The position numbers and the translations under genes were made by a program. A stretch of 64,000 bases of DNA from Sabellastarte sp. h YS-2021 (taxonomy: Eukaryota > Annelida > Polychaeta > Sabellida > Sabellidae), in NCBI GenBank assembly GCA_964017235.1, contig OZ024927.1, positions 50,845,293 through 50,909,292 of the forward strand, in the 5' to 3' direction. Below, one piece after another: positions 56,001 to 64,000 of the stretch (the stretch's first letter is position 1; each line of letters begins with the position of its first letter). The notes beneath the pieces were generated by a model, which saw nothing but the letters and a program-made list of their open reading frames with translations, was not told the origin of the DNA and made no database searches.

Positions 56001-59000
56001 GAGTGCCTTTTAATGCAAGGTCATAAATAACTTCAAAGTAACATGATTTGCCATGAAATACCGTCACACTTTTTGTCATCACTTAATGAAGTAACTTTGT
56101 AAGGGGGAATTGAAGAGGCAAATAAAATACTTCTTGTACCTTTAACCTTTGCTGTCAGGTAAGCCAGGAACACTTCTTAAAGATAAAGCCATAAAGATAT
56201 TGATATTTTATTGACCAGCACATGTATATTATGACTCTCATTATTGAGTTGTCTTTTAACAGAGCAATCTACTGTGATCCTATTTTAAAATATTTTTGGA
56301 CTGTAAGTATAACATAGTATAGGCTAGTGGAACCATTTTAAGAAAACCTTTTTGTCATAAAGTAGCATATCTATTTTTTCACAGTTTTGTGAACATCCGT
56401 CAAAATTAGTCTGTTATAACATTTACAATTGATTGTACTTGGTAATGAAAAAGGGAATAATTTAATCTCAAAATATAAGTACACCTTAAACTCAAAATCC
56501 TAGATGGAGTAAGGTAGCCTTAAATAATATATAGATGACTTTAAACCATTTTAGTCTACGAATAAAACTCAAATAAATGGATATATATGTATAACACACG
56601 TCAGCATCTCTTTTGCTTCTTTGCTAAAGTCATAAAGAAGGACAAATATTAGTAACCTTAATTAGAGACATTGAATAATAATAATAATTAAATACCTTTA
56701 CCTTTCACTAATAACTAGATTATGCCTTGTATTTATTGATGATGTGTCAAGAGCACTTGCTGTTACCCTTTAATTTTCTTTTATGTCTCTACAAATCCTA
56801 TTGACCAATTGTGGTAAAACACTGAGAACTTGAGAAAAATTTAAAATCACAAGCAGTGATTTTTTTCTTACACTTTTACAGGAAATAATAAGTTATTGGA
56901 TCACAATATTTGATATCCATTAAATGCTGGAACATTTCCTGTCAAAGTTAAAGCGTCACTTCATAGTTTTATCTACAGTGTGAATATGTTTAACAGGCAG
57001 TAAACTAAGTATCTTTAAATTACTGTCTCTATTTCCTGCTGGAAATACTAAAGCAAATGAAATATCAGTTTTAGTTGCATAAAATAGGACAACAAAGTGT
57101 CATTCCTTTAGACAAGGATAAAGGTCTGAAACTGACTAATTTTCATTCATAACTATTCAAATAAAATCACCCATTGTAAAAACACTGTTTTGCCTGGGAC
57201 AAACAAAAGTTCCTGAAGTTCCCCTTACAACCCAGGGGCCGATTTCACAAAGGGACTTAAGTCCAGATTTAGACTTAAATTTAAGACTTTGGTCTTAAAT
57301 TTATGTTAAGTCTGTGGTCTTAGACTTAGCGGATTTCACAAAGCAGCTAAGTCCATGAAATTGCTAAGTCAGTGGACTTAACTTTAAGTCTGGGAGGTAG
57401 TGGGCTTAAATTTTGTAAAGAGGACTTAAATATGGCCGCCATAAACTTTTCTCCACTTCAAAATTTGAAATGGCTGTAAATAAAATATAATTACACAAAA
57501 CACCTCACTAAAGTAGTCTTTGGGAAGTTTATATGTGGCAACAAGGTTTTCCATTTCAAAACAGCCCTTATCCTTAGATAAAATACATCAAATGAAGGAT
57601 ATGTGGCACCAATATTATATTTTGAATAGATATAAAAGGTCACATGACACAGAAAACCACTGTGGTTATTTGATAAGCTTGGACTTAGCTAAGTCACCTT
57701 TGTGAAATCCATTTTAAGTCCCAGACCTAGCTAAGTCCAAAGTCTTAGATTTAAGTCCCTGACTTAGCCAATAAAGTGACTTAGTTTAAGTCCTTTAGTG
57801 AAATCGGCCCCAGGGCCGGGATTCACAAAAGGTCTTAGACAAAAAAATTGTCATAACTTTAAGAGAAAAGTCTTAACTGTGCATGAATTTTGTCATAAAG
57901 TTAAGACTTTTTTTGCTTAGACAAAATGGGATTCACAAAAGGTCTTAGACAAAAATTTGTCTTAGATTTTGTCATAACTTTAAGACCACTGCAGGGCAGA
58001 CTTAAGTGATTTTTAAAATATTTCATTGCATGTATTTACATTTTACCCTTTGTTATGCCAACAACATATATACTAAAGGGATCTATACTTCCTATAAAAG
58101 TAATTTCTGTGGATTGTAATAGAAATTTACGTCATTTAATTACCTGTAAATTTCCACATTTTACCTTCTTGTGGTAAAAATATTGTCATAAAAATGGCTG
58201 ACTCAATAAAACACAAAGACTACTATTTTTACATAATTTTACAAAAAAAGTAACAAATCTGTTTTATTATTTTGAAGAGCATTTTTGGTGTATTTATCGA
58301 TGAAAAATGTTTTTGTTTTACTAAAATTTGTTAATTTGAATTCAAAGTAGTTTGAATTCAAAATTGCAAGAAAAAGAATTTTGAAATTCATGGGACTTTT
58401 TAGACTTCTGAAGGTAGTAATTACAAATTGGATGTAATATCTGTGTAGAACACAGGAAACAAAGGTATTGTCAGTTGTCAATCAATAAGAAATTATTTGT
58501 TGCAAAAATGTGTATAGTAAATATACTTTTCATAGAAATTTTGAAAATTCTTCTACTTACAAATTTTACTTACTCTTACCATTTTTCTAAGAAAATACCT
58601 ACATTCTAAGAAATGTCTTATTGTAAGAATAAGAATGTCTTTCAACATGGATCCTGGTTGAAATAAATGCCAGGTAAAAAACACTTAAAAATGCAAACTT
58701 TAGCAATGTATTATAGAGCTTCAACTATCTATGCCCTTAATGGTAATGGCTAATGGTAGTGGTTAAGAATCAACACAGAAACCCGTTATCTACTAGACTG
58801 AACTGAGTCTTGAACACTGTAAAATACTAGTGTTACAGCTGGAGATAACTTCTTCTGACAACATCTTAAAATGTAATTACTAATTGCTTGAAGACTATCT
58901 CAAGTGACTTAAAATTTATATTTGATAACATATTGACACTTGAGTGTGTATTAATAATGATGATAATTTGTCCCTTGTCATTTTTAATAAAAAGTTATTG

Positions 59001-62000
59001 ACAGGACATTGATATTTTAAGTGGTTTACTTCAGATTAATAGTTCACAACATAAATACTGTAAATTTATAAACACATTAGCTAGATTCAGATGGCATCTG
59101 CTGCAAAGATTTGACTGATGCAAAATGCTTTGATTCTTTGTTTTACCACTGTCATTACATTTGACATACAGATGATTGATTTGAATGCACAACCTACTGC
59201 TTTGAAAATTTATGAAAATTCAGTAAAAATATAAAATAAATTTACCAGCTCTGTGATGAACACATTTTCGGCAAGACACTGACAAAGGTAATTTGTTCCT
59301 TCGGAACCAATGTCATTCCCTGTGAGGTCAATAGACTCTAGGTTACTGTTCAACTGAAACCAACAGATAATATATACAAATAACTGATCATTCTTTTTCT
59401 TTTGCAAAATAATTTTCTGAGGATTATGCTTATACCCATTAGGGTCCCACAATGGAACCCAGAGAGAATAATTCAAAGTCACTTAAACCCATGGATAATC
59501 ATTTGAATACACCAGAATCCATAGACAATCATTCAAATACAATAGAACTTATAGACAATCATTCCAATACAACACTTCTCAGTGGTGTAGTCGATGACAA
59601 ACTCAAATCCCACCTCAGAGGTTGACAGTTCAAACCTTGGACCTGAACCTATGTGGGAAAGTTGGTAGTTACATACCAATGCAATGCAGTTTACAGTACA
59701 GAATCTTGATCAACTAGTATGTACTGGTTTCCTCTGCCATTAAAACTACCTGTCACGATATAACCTATACAGTGTATTGAAAATGAATGTTAAACTCAAA
59801 TAAAGAACCCAAAGACAATCACTGAAACACATTAAAGCCCATAGATAATTATTCAGCTACTAGAATTCATATATAATTATTTAAATATACTAGAACCAAT
59901 TAACAATCACTCAGATAAAAGAAAACCACTATTTTCCAAATGTCTATAAGATAGGAATATTTAATTTCATTAAACCCTTTCCATCCTCCCAAAATTTGAT
60001 TTCCCCAATGCTTTCTACTTTATTCCTCTTTTATGTTACAATCCTTCTGTTAACCAAAGAAAACAATACTCTACGAACATGCCTCAGTAATAATGGTTTA
60101 ACATTAACAACTTGAGTTTTTACTCCACATATATAACAGAACAGACAAAAATAGCATCAGAGATGCCCGTACCCTGCAGCCTGGGGAAAAAGTTTTCAAC
60201 ACCTTGAGATATAGGATGTAATGAAACAGTACAAAGACCGGGATACTTTCAGTGCAGTATCACTTATATAAAGGTCCAAATAATGTTTAAGTAGATAAAA
60301 TAACTTCTAAGAGAAAGAAAATGTATGTAAAGATAAAGTATTAAAACAAGACAACTCAAAAGCAAGATGACAGCATTAATTAGTATACTAAAAATTATGA
60401 AGCTGTAAAATTTTATTAACTGAAGGACAGCTGTCAATGGAAATAGCACAATTATGTAAAAGTACACATTATAATCAGTTGCAACAATCCATATGTCTTT
60501 ATCATAAGACAAACATGTCTCAAATATGGCAGGTGAACACACTTTGGCAGAGCCAAAGTTAAAGGTCACACCATGATGCATACCTACACCCCCTAACCAA
60601 TATCCCTACCAAGTGTCGACATTCTACATCTTACAGAATCCAAGAAATAGCCTGAACAAGATTTTAAAACTCATGGTCACTATGAAAAGGTCAAAGCTCA
60701 AAACAAGATTGCAGCATGATGTGTCACACCTACAACCTCTAAGCAATGTCCCTACCAAGCATCAACCTCCTACACTTAATGGTTTCAGAGATATTGCCCA
60801 GACTAAATTTTAAAGGTCAATATCACTACAGTAAGATCAATAATCAAATCAAGGTCACATCACACATCATGATATTGCACACCTACAACTCCCAACCAAT
60901 GTCCCTACCAAGTATTAACTTCCTACACCTTACAGTTTCCGAGATAAGATTTTAAAGGTAAAGGTCGCTACGGCGATGTCATAGTTCAAATCAAGGTCAC
61001 ACCATGATGTTGCACACCTACACCTCCTAACCAATGTTGCTACCAAGTATCAACTTCATACACTCTACGGTTTCGAAGATATATATCAGACAAGATTTTA
61101 TAGGTCAAGGTCACTATGGCAAGGACAAATGTCAAATCAAGGCCACACCATGATGTTGCACACCTACACCCCCTAACCAATGTCCCTACCAAGTATCAAC
61201 TTCCTACACCTTACCATTTCTGAGATATAGCCCGGACAAGATTTTATAGGTCAAGGTCACTATGGCAAGGTCAAAGGTGAAATAAAGGTCACACCATGAC
61301 GTTGCACACCTACACCTCTTAACCAATGTCCCTACCAAGTATCAACTTCCTACACCCTAAGGTTTCTGAAATACAGCGCAGCAAACTTTTTCACGCCGCC
61401 CACCCACCCACCCTTCCGGACACCATGGGTGAAAACAATACCCCAACAGCCCTTAAGGGCTGTGGGGTAAAAACTGATCCTCTTATAACCTTAATTATTG
61501 TTGCAAATAAAGCCTACTGAAGTCAAACTCATAGGTAACCTGGCAGGGTTTTTACTCCCTTTTCATCTCCTGACAGATGAATAACTATAACTTACAGACA
61601 GAGCAACTGCCAATGCTTTTGCTCCTTTTGAACCCAGGTGACTGTTTTTTAGAGCCAGGTCCTTGGACTTGAGACTCTTGAGGATGATTCGGGAAGGCAC
61701 TTGGTGGAACTTCTTGCAGGCTTCCAGGTACACGCTACAACTCCTCTCTCCCACCTGCTCTTGTTTTTTCTTAGTTATTTCATCATCTACAATGTAAAAA
61801 TCAACATTGAGACAATAAGTAGTTATAAAGGATCAACAAATTGTGACTTTATTGAGTAATGCCTAAAACATTTAATGAGTCGGTTGTGTATGGTGCTGTT
61901 ATAGCAGCTGGGCAATTTGTATTAAGATATTGTTTTTGTTTTATTAATGTAATATTGCATGTCACAATAAGAAATGAATAACTAACAATAAGAAAGTAAT

Positions 62001-63646
62001 GTAATGACACCTAAATTCCTGATTGTGCCATAAGTTAGCACCTACATATTCAGAAAACCTGTCATTACATGAAATGTGTTACTTGAATGTTTCATCATAC
62101 AGTAACATTTCAAAAGAAGAGCACTCGGTCAGGGTGCTGAATCCAGAATTATTTTTCTTTGTATCCAGAAGGTGATCCAGATCAGTCTCAAAATTTAATG
62201 GGGCTAAGTTGGACCATGACCCGATTCTTCTGATTTTTTTCATGAAGTTCCAACAATAGTATTTGCATAATCCAACTAACAAACAAATGGACAAACAAAT
62301 CAAAAACAGTTATGAAAATAACACCTCATTGGCATGATAAGGTATGAATTTGAAATTCTGCCGTTTCTATATAAATGACCACAGCTAGTCTTTTCACATA
62401 CGAGGTTAAAAAACTGTAAAACATAAACATGCATGCCCCAACCTGAATCTTTGTCATAATCAAACTTTTCATCCAGCCAGTTCCACTCTGAGTCTGTGTT
62501 GATGCTGTGATTAGTGTCGTCATCACTACACTCACTAGACTGAGAAGCTGCAGACTTCACACGACGGTTGTTTCTACTCAGCACCCGCCGGTTTCTGTCA
62601 TGTGGCTTTGCATGGCGCTTAATAGACTGGATACGCTTCTGTGTGGCCAACACCAGTGTCCTAGTGTCTGGGATGAAATCCAGTGGGATTGGAGGGATTA
62701 TCAGTGTCTGTGGTAAATAGCAGTTTAAATGCTTTAAAGTTAACTTTATTAAATGGAAATTACCAGTACTATAAAGCAGAAGTAAATATCATTTATTTCA
62801 AAATTTTAGAAGTTATCCCAGACAATGTCTCAAATTTATCCTGTTATCTGGCACTTCGAGTTGAGGGAAATTAATTTACTAGTATTTTACTTATAAACAG
62901 GGTTCCTTCAGATGGCCGTTTTGTACAGAAGCAGTTAAGTAAAAATATGATAATAATAATAAAAAATGGCCATAACATTCATTATTTTAAAATTTTATTA
63001 AAGCTAGCATTAATTTTGACCAGTAAACAGCTTCAAATACAAAGCTCAGTAATTTGTGTGTTAGATTTTGGGACTTTGTTTATTTGAGCATAGAGTGAGC
63101 TGAGTAACAAGAACTGCGAGCATGTCACACTTGCAATGCCTAAGCCTTAAACAATGGTCTTTAATGCTGAGGGAGAACTGAATGAACCAGACTGTAGGTC
63201 TGTTAGAAATACTTCATTGTAAAGGATGCCAAATCATGGATGGAAGGATTTTGCAACCAGTTTTGTAGTTTGTGAAGTTCTTGTAAATTTCAAGTAATTT
63301 GCAGTCCAAACCACTTTAACAAGAACTCTTCTTTGTAGAATTTGTTTTGTTTTTTCTTTATTTTAAGTAAATTTCAAGTCCATGAAATGTTTTTCATTGA
63401 AAATAACATTGAGAATACCTATTAAGGTAATAGCAATTTTTGTGATCTTATATAAAAAACAGCAGCTAGAGTCATATATTGTACAGTAATTAGTAGTTAT
63501 GTTGAAATAGCTAAGCAGTTTACCTGTGTATAGACAACCCTGTTGATGTCATCTTGGTAGTTTTCCTGTAACCTGGGTATACTGGTTCTGGGCCTCTGAA
63601 GAGGAATAAATTCCTTCTCCAGTTTGGCTGCTGGTGTAATTATCAT
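40799..63646 (-). CDS. LRRC74A: gene B: LRRC74A-like LRR and EF-hand protein, complete (13 coding exons, 672 aa)
   Basis: The exons are 63646-63524, 62707-62443, 61786-61596, 59353-59246, 54745-54652, 53565-53516, 52868-52787, 49620-49340, 44165-44070, 42851-42582, 42138-42053, 41641-41540 and 41069-40799. All are GT-AG, all phases agree, and they total 2,019 bp including the stop. Residues 1-129 are charged. Residues 130-193 hold the family cap (VYLEACKKFHQVPSRIILKS, LGSKGAKALAVAL). Residues 194 to about 430 are ribonuclease-inhibitor-type LRRs. About 431-550 holds an FLNDDPMIVLMEYM block and two EF-hand loops (DADGSQSLSREE, DANNDGEVDFTE) with canonical calcium-binding positions. A Lys-rich helical tail ends PLKKK. 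As I recall human LRRC74A, the EF-hand region aligns but its loops are degenerate there. A one-to-one orthology is inferred. A Harbinger element, a foldback element and several small repeats lie in its introns. An in-frame TAA upstream supports the start. Confidence 0.87.
41540..41641 (-). CDS. LRRC74A: gene B exon 12
   Basis: This 102-bp exon runs from phase 2 to phase 2, with donor GTAAGA. It starts by completing the Thr of the second EF-hand, then ELLDGLKAHKRKVSKILKKQ. Confidence 0.8.
42053..42138 (-). CDS. LRRC74A: gene B exon 11 (second EF-hand)
   Basis: This 86-bp exon runs from phase 0 to phase 2. It encodes NANIPLSPESLDKLIKH and the loop LDANNDGEVDF. Loop residues 1, 3, 5, 9 and 12 are D, N, D, D and E, with the last in exon 12. 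Confidence 0.85.
42582..42851 (-). CDS. LRRC74A: gene B exon 10 (first EF-hand)
   Basis: This 270-bp, phase 0 exon encodes TEMVDMDFVLRYEEMRR, the DDPMIVLMEYMRLSNLRL block and the loop DADGSQSLSREE. Two decayed copies of its 5' part lie just upstream at 43.1-43.3 kb. Confidence 0.85.
42873..43036. mobile_element. MITE family M1, copy 2
   Basis: The ends are TAGTAAGGAATCTGAAATTT and AAATTTTAGATTCCTTACTC, with the same internal blocks as copy 1. It lies 20 bases upstream of gene B exon 10, inside the first unit of a tandem triplication. Confidence 0.75.
43110..43180 (-). pseudogene. decayed copy of gene B exon 10 start, copy 1
   Basis: The minus strand reads TCAAATCAG then ACAGAAATGGTGGACATA, encoding TEMVDINYMPCYEDKK against TEMVDMDFVLRYEEMR of exon 10. 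The acceptor is still intact, but no donor-bounded EF-hand exon follows. Confidence 0.7.
43268..43340 (-). pseudogene. decayed copy of gene B exon 10 start, copy 2
   Basis: The minus strand reads TTTGGTCAG then ACAGAGATGATATCCCAGAC, followed by a stop. The flanks also align (CATACTTAATGAA against CATACTTAATAAA near exon 10). It lies about 160 bases from copy 1. Confidence 0.65.
44070..44165 (-). CDS. LRRC74A: gene B exon 9 (last LRR)
   Basis: This 96-bp, phase 0 exon encodes LGHNHLTGEGHTLLLNTLQ and ends KDIDIS. It has the same length and position as gene A exon 11. Confidence 0.85.
44374..44945. repeat. left terminal and subterminal repeat array of the Harbinger
   Basis: After the TIR, the motif TTAGTCCCAGGCCTCC and its complement CCTGGGACTAAG occur about ten times in both orientations. 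The same motif fills the right end. Such arrays are candidate binding sites for the transposase or its partner protein (inference). Confidence 0.7.
44985..44992 (+). promoter_or_regulatory. TATA box of the MADF gene
   Basis: TATATAAG lies about 150 bases upstream of the MADF start codon and directly after the subterminal array. Confidence 0.55.
45140..46210 (+). CDS. MADF-domain DNA-binding protein of the Harbinger, with one in-frame TGA
   Basis: A Glu/Lys-rich N-terminus (DERQEEREKESGEVDERIE) precedes a MADF (Myb/SANT-related) domain: TAIVEFVKEHPELYDKEHTC, then ALWAEISAELKLQPFDVRRW and DSQRTHYGKLSKL. A C-terminal FFDYVASEAEKMTQEEFEDL resembles the BESS motif, a protein-interaction motif that often accompanies MADF. 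In the Harbinger superfamily a second gene encodes a Myb/SANT-like protein that helps the transposase reach the nucleus and bind DNA; this is probably its counterpart. A TGA at 45,692-45,694 splits the otherwise continuous 356-codon frame, between the MADF and BESS-like parts. It may be a decayed CGA or part of an intron. The start could also be the second Met at 45,158. Confidence 0.8.
46617..46626 (+). terminator. candidate polyA signal of the MADF gene
   Basis: Overlapping AATAAATAAA about 400 bases after the stop codon. Confidence 0.35.
46740..46830. repeat. short tandem repeat of CAACCCACAAACACACAAAC
   Basis: Two copies of a roughly 47-bp unit lie between the convergent Harbinger genes. 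Confidence 0.6.
47042..47047 (-). terminator. candidate polyA signal of the transposase gene
   Basis: Minus-strand AATAAA about 370 bases after the transposase stop codon. Confidence 0.3.
47100..47330. repeat. minisatellite with TGGGTTTGTCTGTTTGTTGG units
   Basis: Units of about 42 bp alternate in two forms (an 84-bp higher period), with about five copies. Open frames through the array, such as TNKQTNPMANIIHPP, are by-products of the repeat. Confidence 0.75.
47420..48490 (-). CDS. HARBI1-like DDE transposase of the Harbinger
   Basis: A 356-codon frame that is uninterrupted. The N-terminal part has IPGFTNYMRMTPEFFEMIKT and a helix-turn-helix-like YTSLSCQFRVGRSTISKFLP. The DDE_4-type nuclease follows: HALGAIDGKHVALKKPKNSG (first Asp), FRWVDAGTAGSCSDAKIF, YFILADDAFALKTWPM (second Asp) and SRGRRVVENAFGILVSRFRV (Glu). 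The real start may lie upstream: in the same frame GSGYWLLQREERGAYHN precedes the first Met and matches the usual family N-terminus. A separate upstream exon at about 48,540-48,708 is likely. All catalytic residues are present. Confidence 0.9.
   Translation of the reverse strand: MAELYATDIPGFTNYMRMTPEFFEMIKTRLEPRLARQATNYRAPISVGEKLALTIRYLATGESYTSLSCQFRVGRSTISKFLPEFCRAIQDEFTREYLRCPTTPDEWKELEREFRIKWNVPHALGAIDGKHVALKKPKNSGALYHNYKGFFSIVMLALVDGQYKFRWVDAGTAGSCSDAKIFNACQLKRRIEDGRIGHITQGGRDVPYFILADDAFALKTWPMKSYGRRMLTREERIANYRISRGRRVVENAFGILVSRFRVMLTTIELPPETVRDVVMTCVVLHNILRSQYQGQHGGQEPGDDEDGDVPGDCRLIGGAAVGGPDRNPAREAKRQRDYLKDYFNNEGAVAWQDGRI
48540..48708 (-). CDS. probable first exon of the Harbinger transposase
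   Basis: An ATG frame begins MPPFNGRQLQQQLRAFLVF and continues with a Gln/Pro/Ala-rich stretch. It is in another frame from the nuclease part, so a short intron or frame change must join them. A minus-strand TATA-like run lies 45 bases upstream. The junction is not resolved. Confidence 0.45.
48752..48764 (-). promoter_or_regulatory. TATA box of the transposase gene
   Basis: The minus strand reads TATATATATAAAT about 50 bases upstream of the upstream ATG. Confidence 0.5.
48790..49164. repeat. right terminal and subterminal repeat array of the Harbinger
   Basis: It contains TTAGTCCCAGGAGGCCTGAG, GGCCTCCTCAGGCTTCCTG and similar blocks, matching the left array, and ends in the inverted TIR. Confidence 0.7.
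49340..49620 (-). CDS. LRRC74A: gene B exon 8 (three LRR segments, fused exon)
   Basis: This 281-bp exon starts in phase 1 and ends in phase 0. It encodes VENGSLQILDLSWNHLRRKG, LKRLNLAWNGLAMEGSRAL and LIQLDLTCNRINFDCLTEIL. Its length equals gene A exons 9 and 10 combined (86 + 195), and it has no intron at the junction. Confidence 0.88.
51001..52004. mobile_element. foldback (snapback) element of palindromic 20-23-bp units
   Basis: Terminal inverted repeats (TACGGAAGCTCTGAACTGCC on the left, its complement on the right) are flanked by a direct 6-bp duplication ATTTGC at 50,995-51,000 and 52,005-52,010. Between them is an array of units such as TAACTGGAATATACCAGTTA, each itself an inverted repeat around an AATATA spacer. 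At about 51,625 the array turns round and the spacer becomes TATATT. The outer 200 bases of both arms are almost identical in inverted form. The left arm is about 245 bases longer because a block of units is duplicated. There is no coding capacity. It sits in the gene B intron between exons 7 and 8. Confidence 0.9.
52787..52868 (-). CDS. LRRC74A: gene B exon 7 (LRR)
   Basis: This 82-bp exon runs from phase 0 to phase 1, with donor GTGAGT. It encodes ENFTISELYLAHNAFRERGG and QIIGNAL. Confidence 0.85.
53516..53565 (-). CDS. LRRC74A: gene B exon 6 (short LRR exon)
   Basis: This 50-bp exon starts in phase 1 and ends in phase 0, with donor GTAAGT. It encodes NGFEEYDAVHIGEIIR. Confidence 0.8.
54203..54428 (+). 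mobile_element. tRNA-derived SINE, family A
   Basis: The head is GTGTAGTGGTTAACACACAC with B-box-like GGTTTAAATCCC. The body includes GCATGTACTGGTTTCTTCTG and GATATAACCTATACAATGAG. It ends AAACTCAAATAAA. The tail matches the copy at 59.6 kb almost base for base. Confidence 0.7.
54652..54745 (-). CDS. LRRC74A: gene B exon 5 (LRR)
   Basis: This 94-bp exon runs from phase 0 to phase 1. It encodes TLAENNLQSAGAKYLSQAI and IKVLNIS. Confidence 0.85.
55351..55578. mobile_element. MITE family M1, copy 3
   Basis: The ends are TAGAGAAGGAAATCTAAAAT and ATTTTAGATTTCTTATTCTA. It is the longest copy (228 bp), with an internal duplicate of the TCTGAAATTCGCCACAT block near the left end. Confidence 0.78.
57235..57811. 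mobile_element. MITE-like element with GGGGCCGATTTCACAAAG ends
   Basis: The left end GGGGCCGATTTCACAAAGGG and the right end TTTAGTGAAATCGGCCCC form inverted repeats. Subterminal regions carry many GACTTAAGTCC / TAAGTCTAAGAC blocks and internal copies of GATTTCACAAAG. It is 577 bp with no supported coding region. Confidence 0.8.
57813..58000. mobile_element. MITE fragment with GGGCCGGGATTCACAAAAGG end
   Basis: It abuts the preceding element. GGGATTCACAAAAGGTCTTA occurs at 57,819 and again at 57,929, suggesting an internal duplication or a nested copy. No matching right end was found. Confidence 0.55.
59246..59353 (-). CDS. LRRC74A: gene B exon 4 (LRR)
   Basis: This 108-bp, phase 0 exon encodes LNSNLESIDLTGNDIGSEGT and ends FITEL. 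Confidence 0.85.
59580..59808 (+). mobile_element. tRNA-derived SINE, family A
   Basis: The head is decayed (AGTGGTGTAGTCGATGAC). The body has GTGGGAAAGTTGGTAGTTAC, GTATGTACTGGTTTCCTCTG and ATATAACCTATACAGTG. The tail is AAACTCAAATAAA. Confidence 0.7.
60540..61425. repeat. tandem repeat, six copies of about 145 bp, rich in AGGTCA
   Basis: The block CACACCTACACC...CCCTACCAAGTATCAACTTC recurs at about 60,580, 60,730, 60,880, 61,010, 61,160 and 61,310. Between copies lie runs such as AGGTCAAGGTCACTATGGCA and AAGGTCAAAGGTGAAATAAA. Copies are 80-90% alike by eye. The array lies in the gene B intron between exons 3 and 4. Confidence 0.85.
61441..61467. repeat. hairpin CCCC..ACAGCCCTTAAGGGCTGT..GGGG
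   Basis: The core ACAGCCCTTAAGGGCTGT is an 18-base perfect palindrome flanked by CCCCA and GGGG. It ends the tandem array just before it and may mark the end of a larger mobile unit. Confidence 0.7.
61596..61786 (-). CDS. LRRC74A: gene B exon 3 (family cap and first LRR)
   Basis: This 191-bp exon starts in phase 1 and ends in phase 0, with acceptor ATTGTAG and donor GTAAGT. It encodes VYLEACKKFHQVPSRIILKS and ends SKGAKALAVALS. Confidence 0.85.
62443..62707 (-). CDS. LRRC74A: gene B exon 2
   Basis: This 265-bp exon runs from phase 0 to phase 1. It encodes TLIIPPIPLDFIPDTRTLVL, a basic stretch KRHAKPHDRNRRVLSRNNRR and an acidic/Ser stretch SQSSECSDDDTNHS. Confidence 0.82.
63524..63646 (-). 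CDS. LRRC74A: gene B exon 1 (start codon)
   Basis: This exon of 123 bp (41 codons) begins MIITPAAKLEKEFIPLQRPR and ends NRVVYTQ before donor GTAAAC. An in-frame TAA lies about 30 bases upstream of the ATG. Confidence 0.8.
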
Positions 63647-64000
63647 TGTCACAACTTTTGGTAGAACACAGTTAATTTATCCATGGAATTTGTCTTACTA
63701 AAACAGTCACTGTTTATCATATCTCAGGTTTTTGACCATTTAAACCATTTGTGTAAACATCAATTACGTTATATCATGTAAACCTTACCAACTTAATGTA
63801 ATATCTGTGTTTTATCCATCACATTTCATAAAGTATCCATTTTTAATCCAGCATGAACCAAATTGTTCCTTATAACAAGTGTAACTATTTGGCCTGAATC
63901 TTCAATAAACTTATTGAGAATATCATACTCCAGTGTCTTTTCAATTATTTAAAAAGGAATTAAATCCACAGGTAACAGTAATGTTCAAATTGCAATTTTT
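63647..64000. other. upstream of gene B, no recognised feature
   Basis: AT-rich sequence. No convincing TATA or initiator element is seen; further 5' UTR exons may lie outside the window. Confidence 0.35.

Noticed and set aside
60264-60581. Hydrophobic open frame of 105 codons on the minus strand
   Set aside because: AT-rich intron sequence with no splice or start context. The hydrophobic residues follow from T-rich codons, and no family is recognised.

Overview
This is a eukaryotic, AT-rich, intron-rich genomic window. The host genes have small LRR exons with GT-AG introns, and the rest is dominated by repeats: tRNA-derived SINEs, a 5S-like unit, DIRS retrotransposons, a Harbinger transposon, MITEs and a foldback element. 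The mixture looks like a marine invertebrate, with a mollusc or other lophotrochozoan most plausible. That assignment is inference from style; nothing here fixes the species.

The host content is two head-to-tail genes on the minus strand, both recognisable as LRRC74A/B-like leucine-rich-repeat proteins. Gene B (40,799-63,646, 13 coding exons, 672 codons plus stop) looks complete. It has an N-terminal basic/acidic region, a conserved cap, LRRs of the ribonuclease-inhibitor type, two canonical EF-hand loops and a lysine-rich tail. Gene A (1,558-11,383, 11 coding exons found, 461 codons) has its own N-terminus and the same LRR block, but no EF-hand exon was found before the window edge. Seven LRR exon lengths are identical between the two genes, apart from one intron that splits a 281-bp exon of B into 86 + 195 bp in A.

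Between the genes (11.4-40.8 kb) there is no host gene. In order the stretch holds a TIR element with CTCGAG palindromes, a 160-bp tandem repeat beside a LINE RT fragment, several MITEs, nested SINEs, and a DIRS cluster at 19.4-37.6 kb. The DIRS cluster has one old broken copy, then a second copy of the same family into which a younger DIRS of a different family has inserted.

Inside gene B, the intron between exons 8 and 9 carries a 4.8-kb Harbinger-type element with convergent transposase and MADF-domain genes and long arrays of a GTCCCAGG motif near both ends. The intron between exons 7 and 8 carries a 1-kb foldback element with a 6-bp target duplication, built of short palindromic units that reverse direction in the middle. 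Other introns hold decayed tandem copies of the EF-hand exon's start, more MITEs and SINEs, and a 6-copy repeat rich in AGGTCA. All coordinates were read by eye; splice sites are probably right to within a base, and repeat edges to within a few bases.
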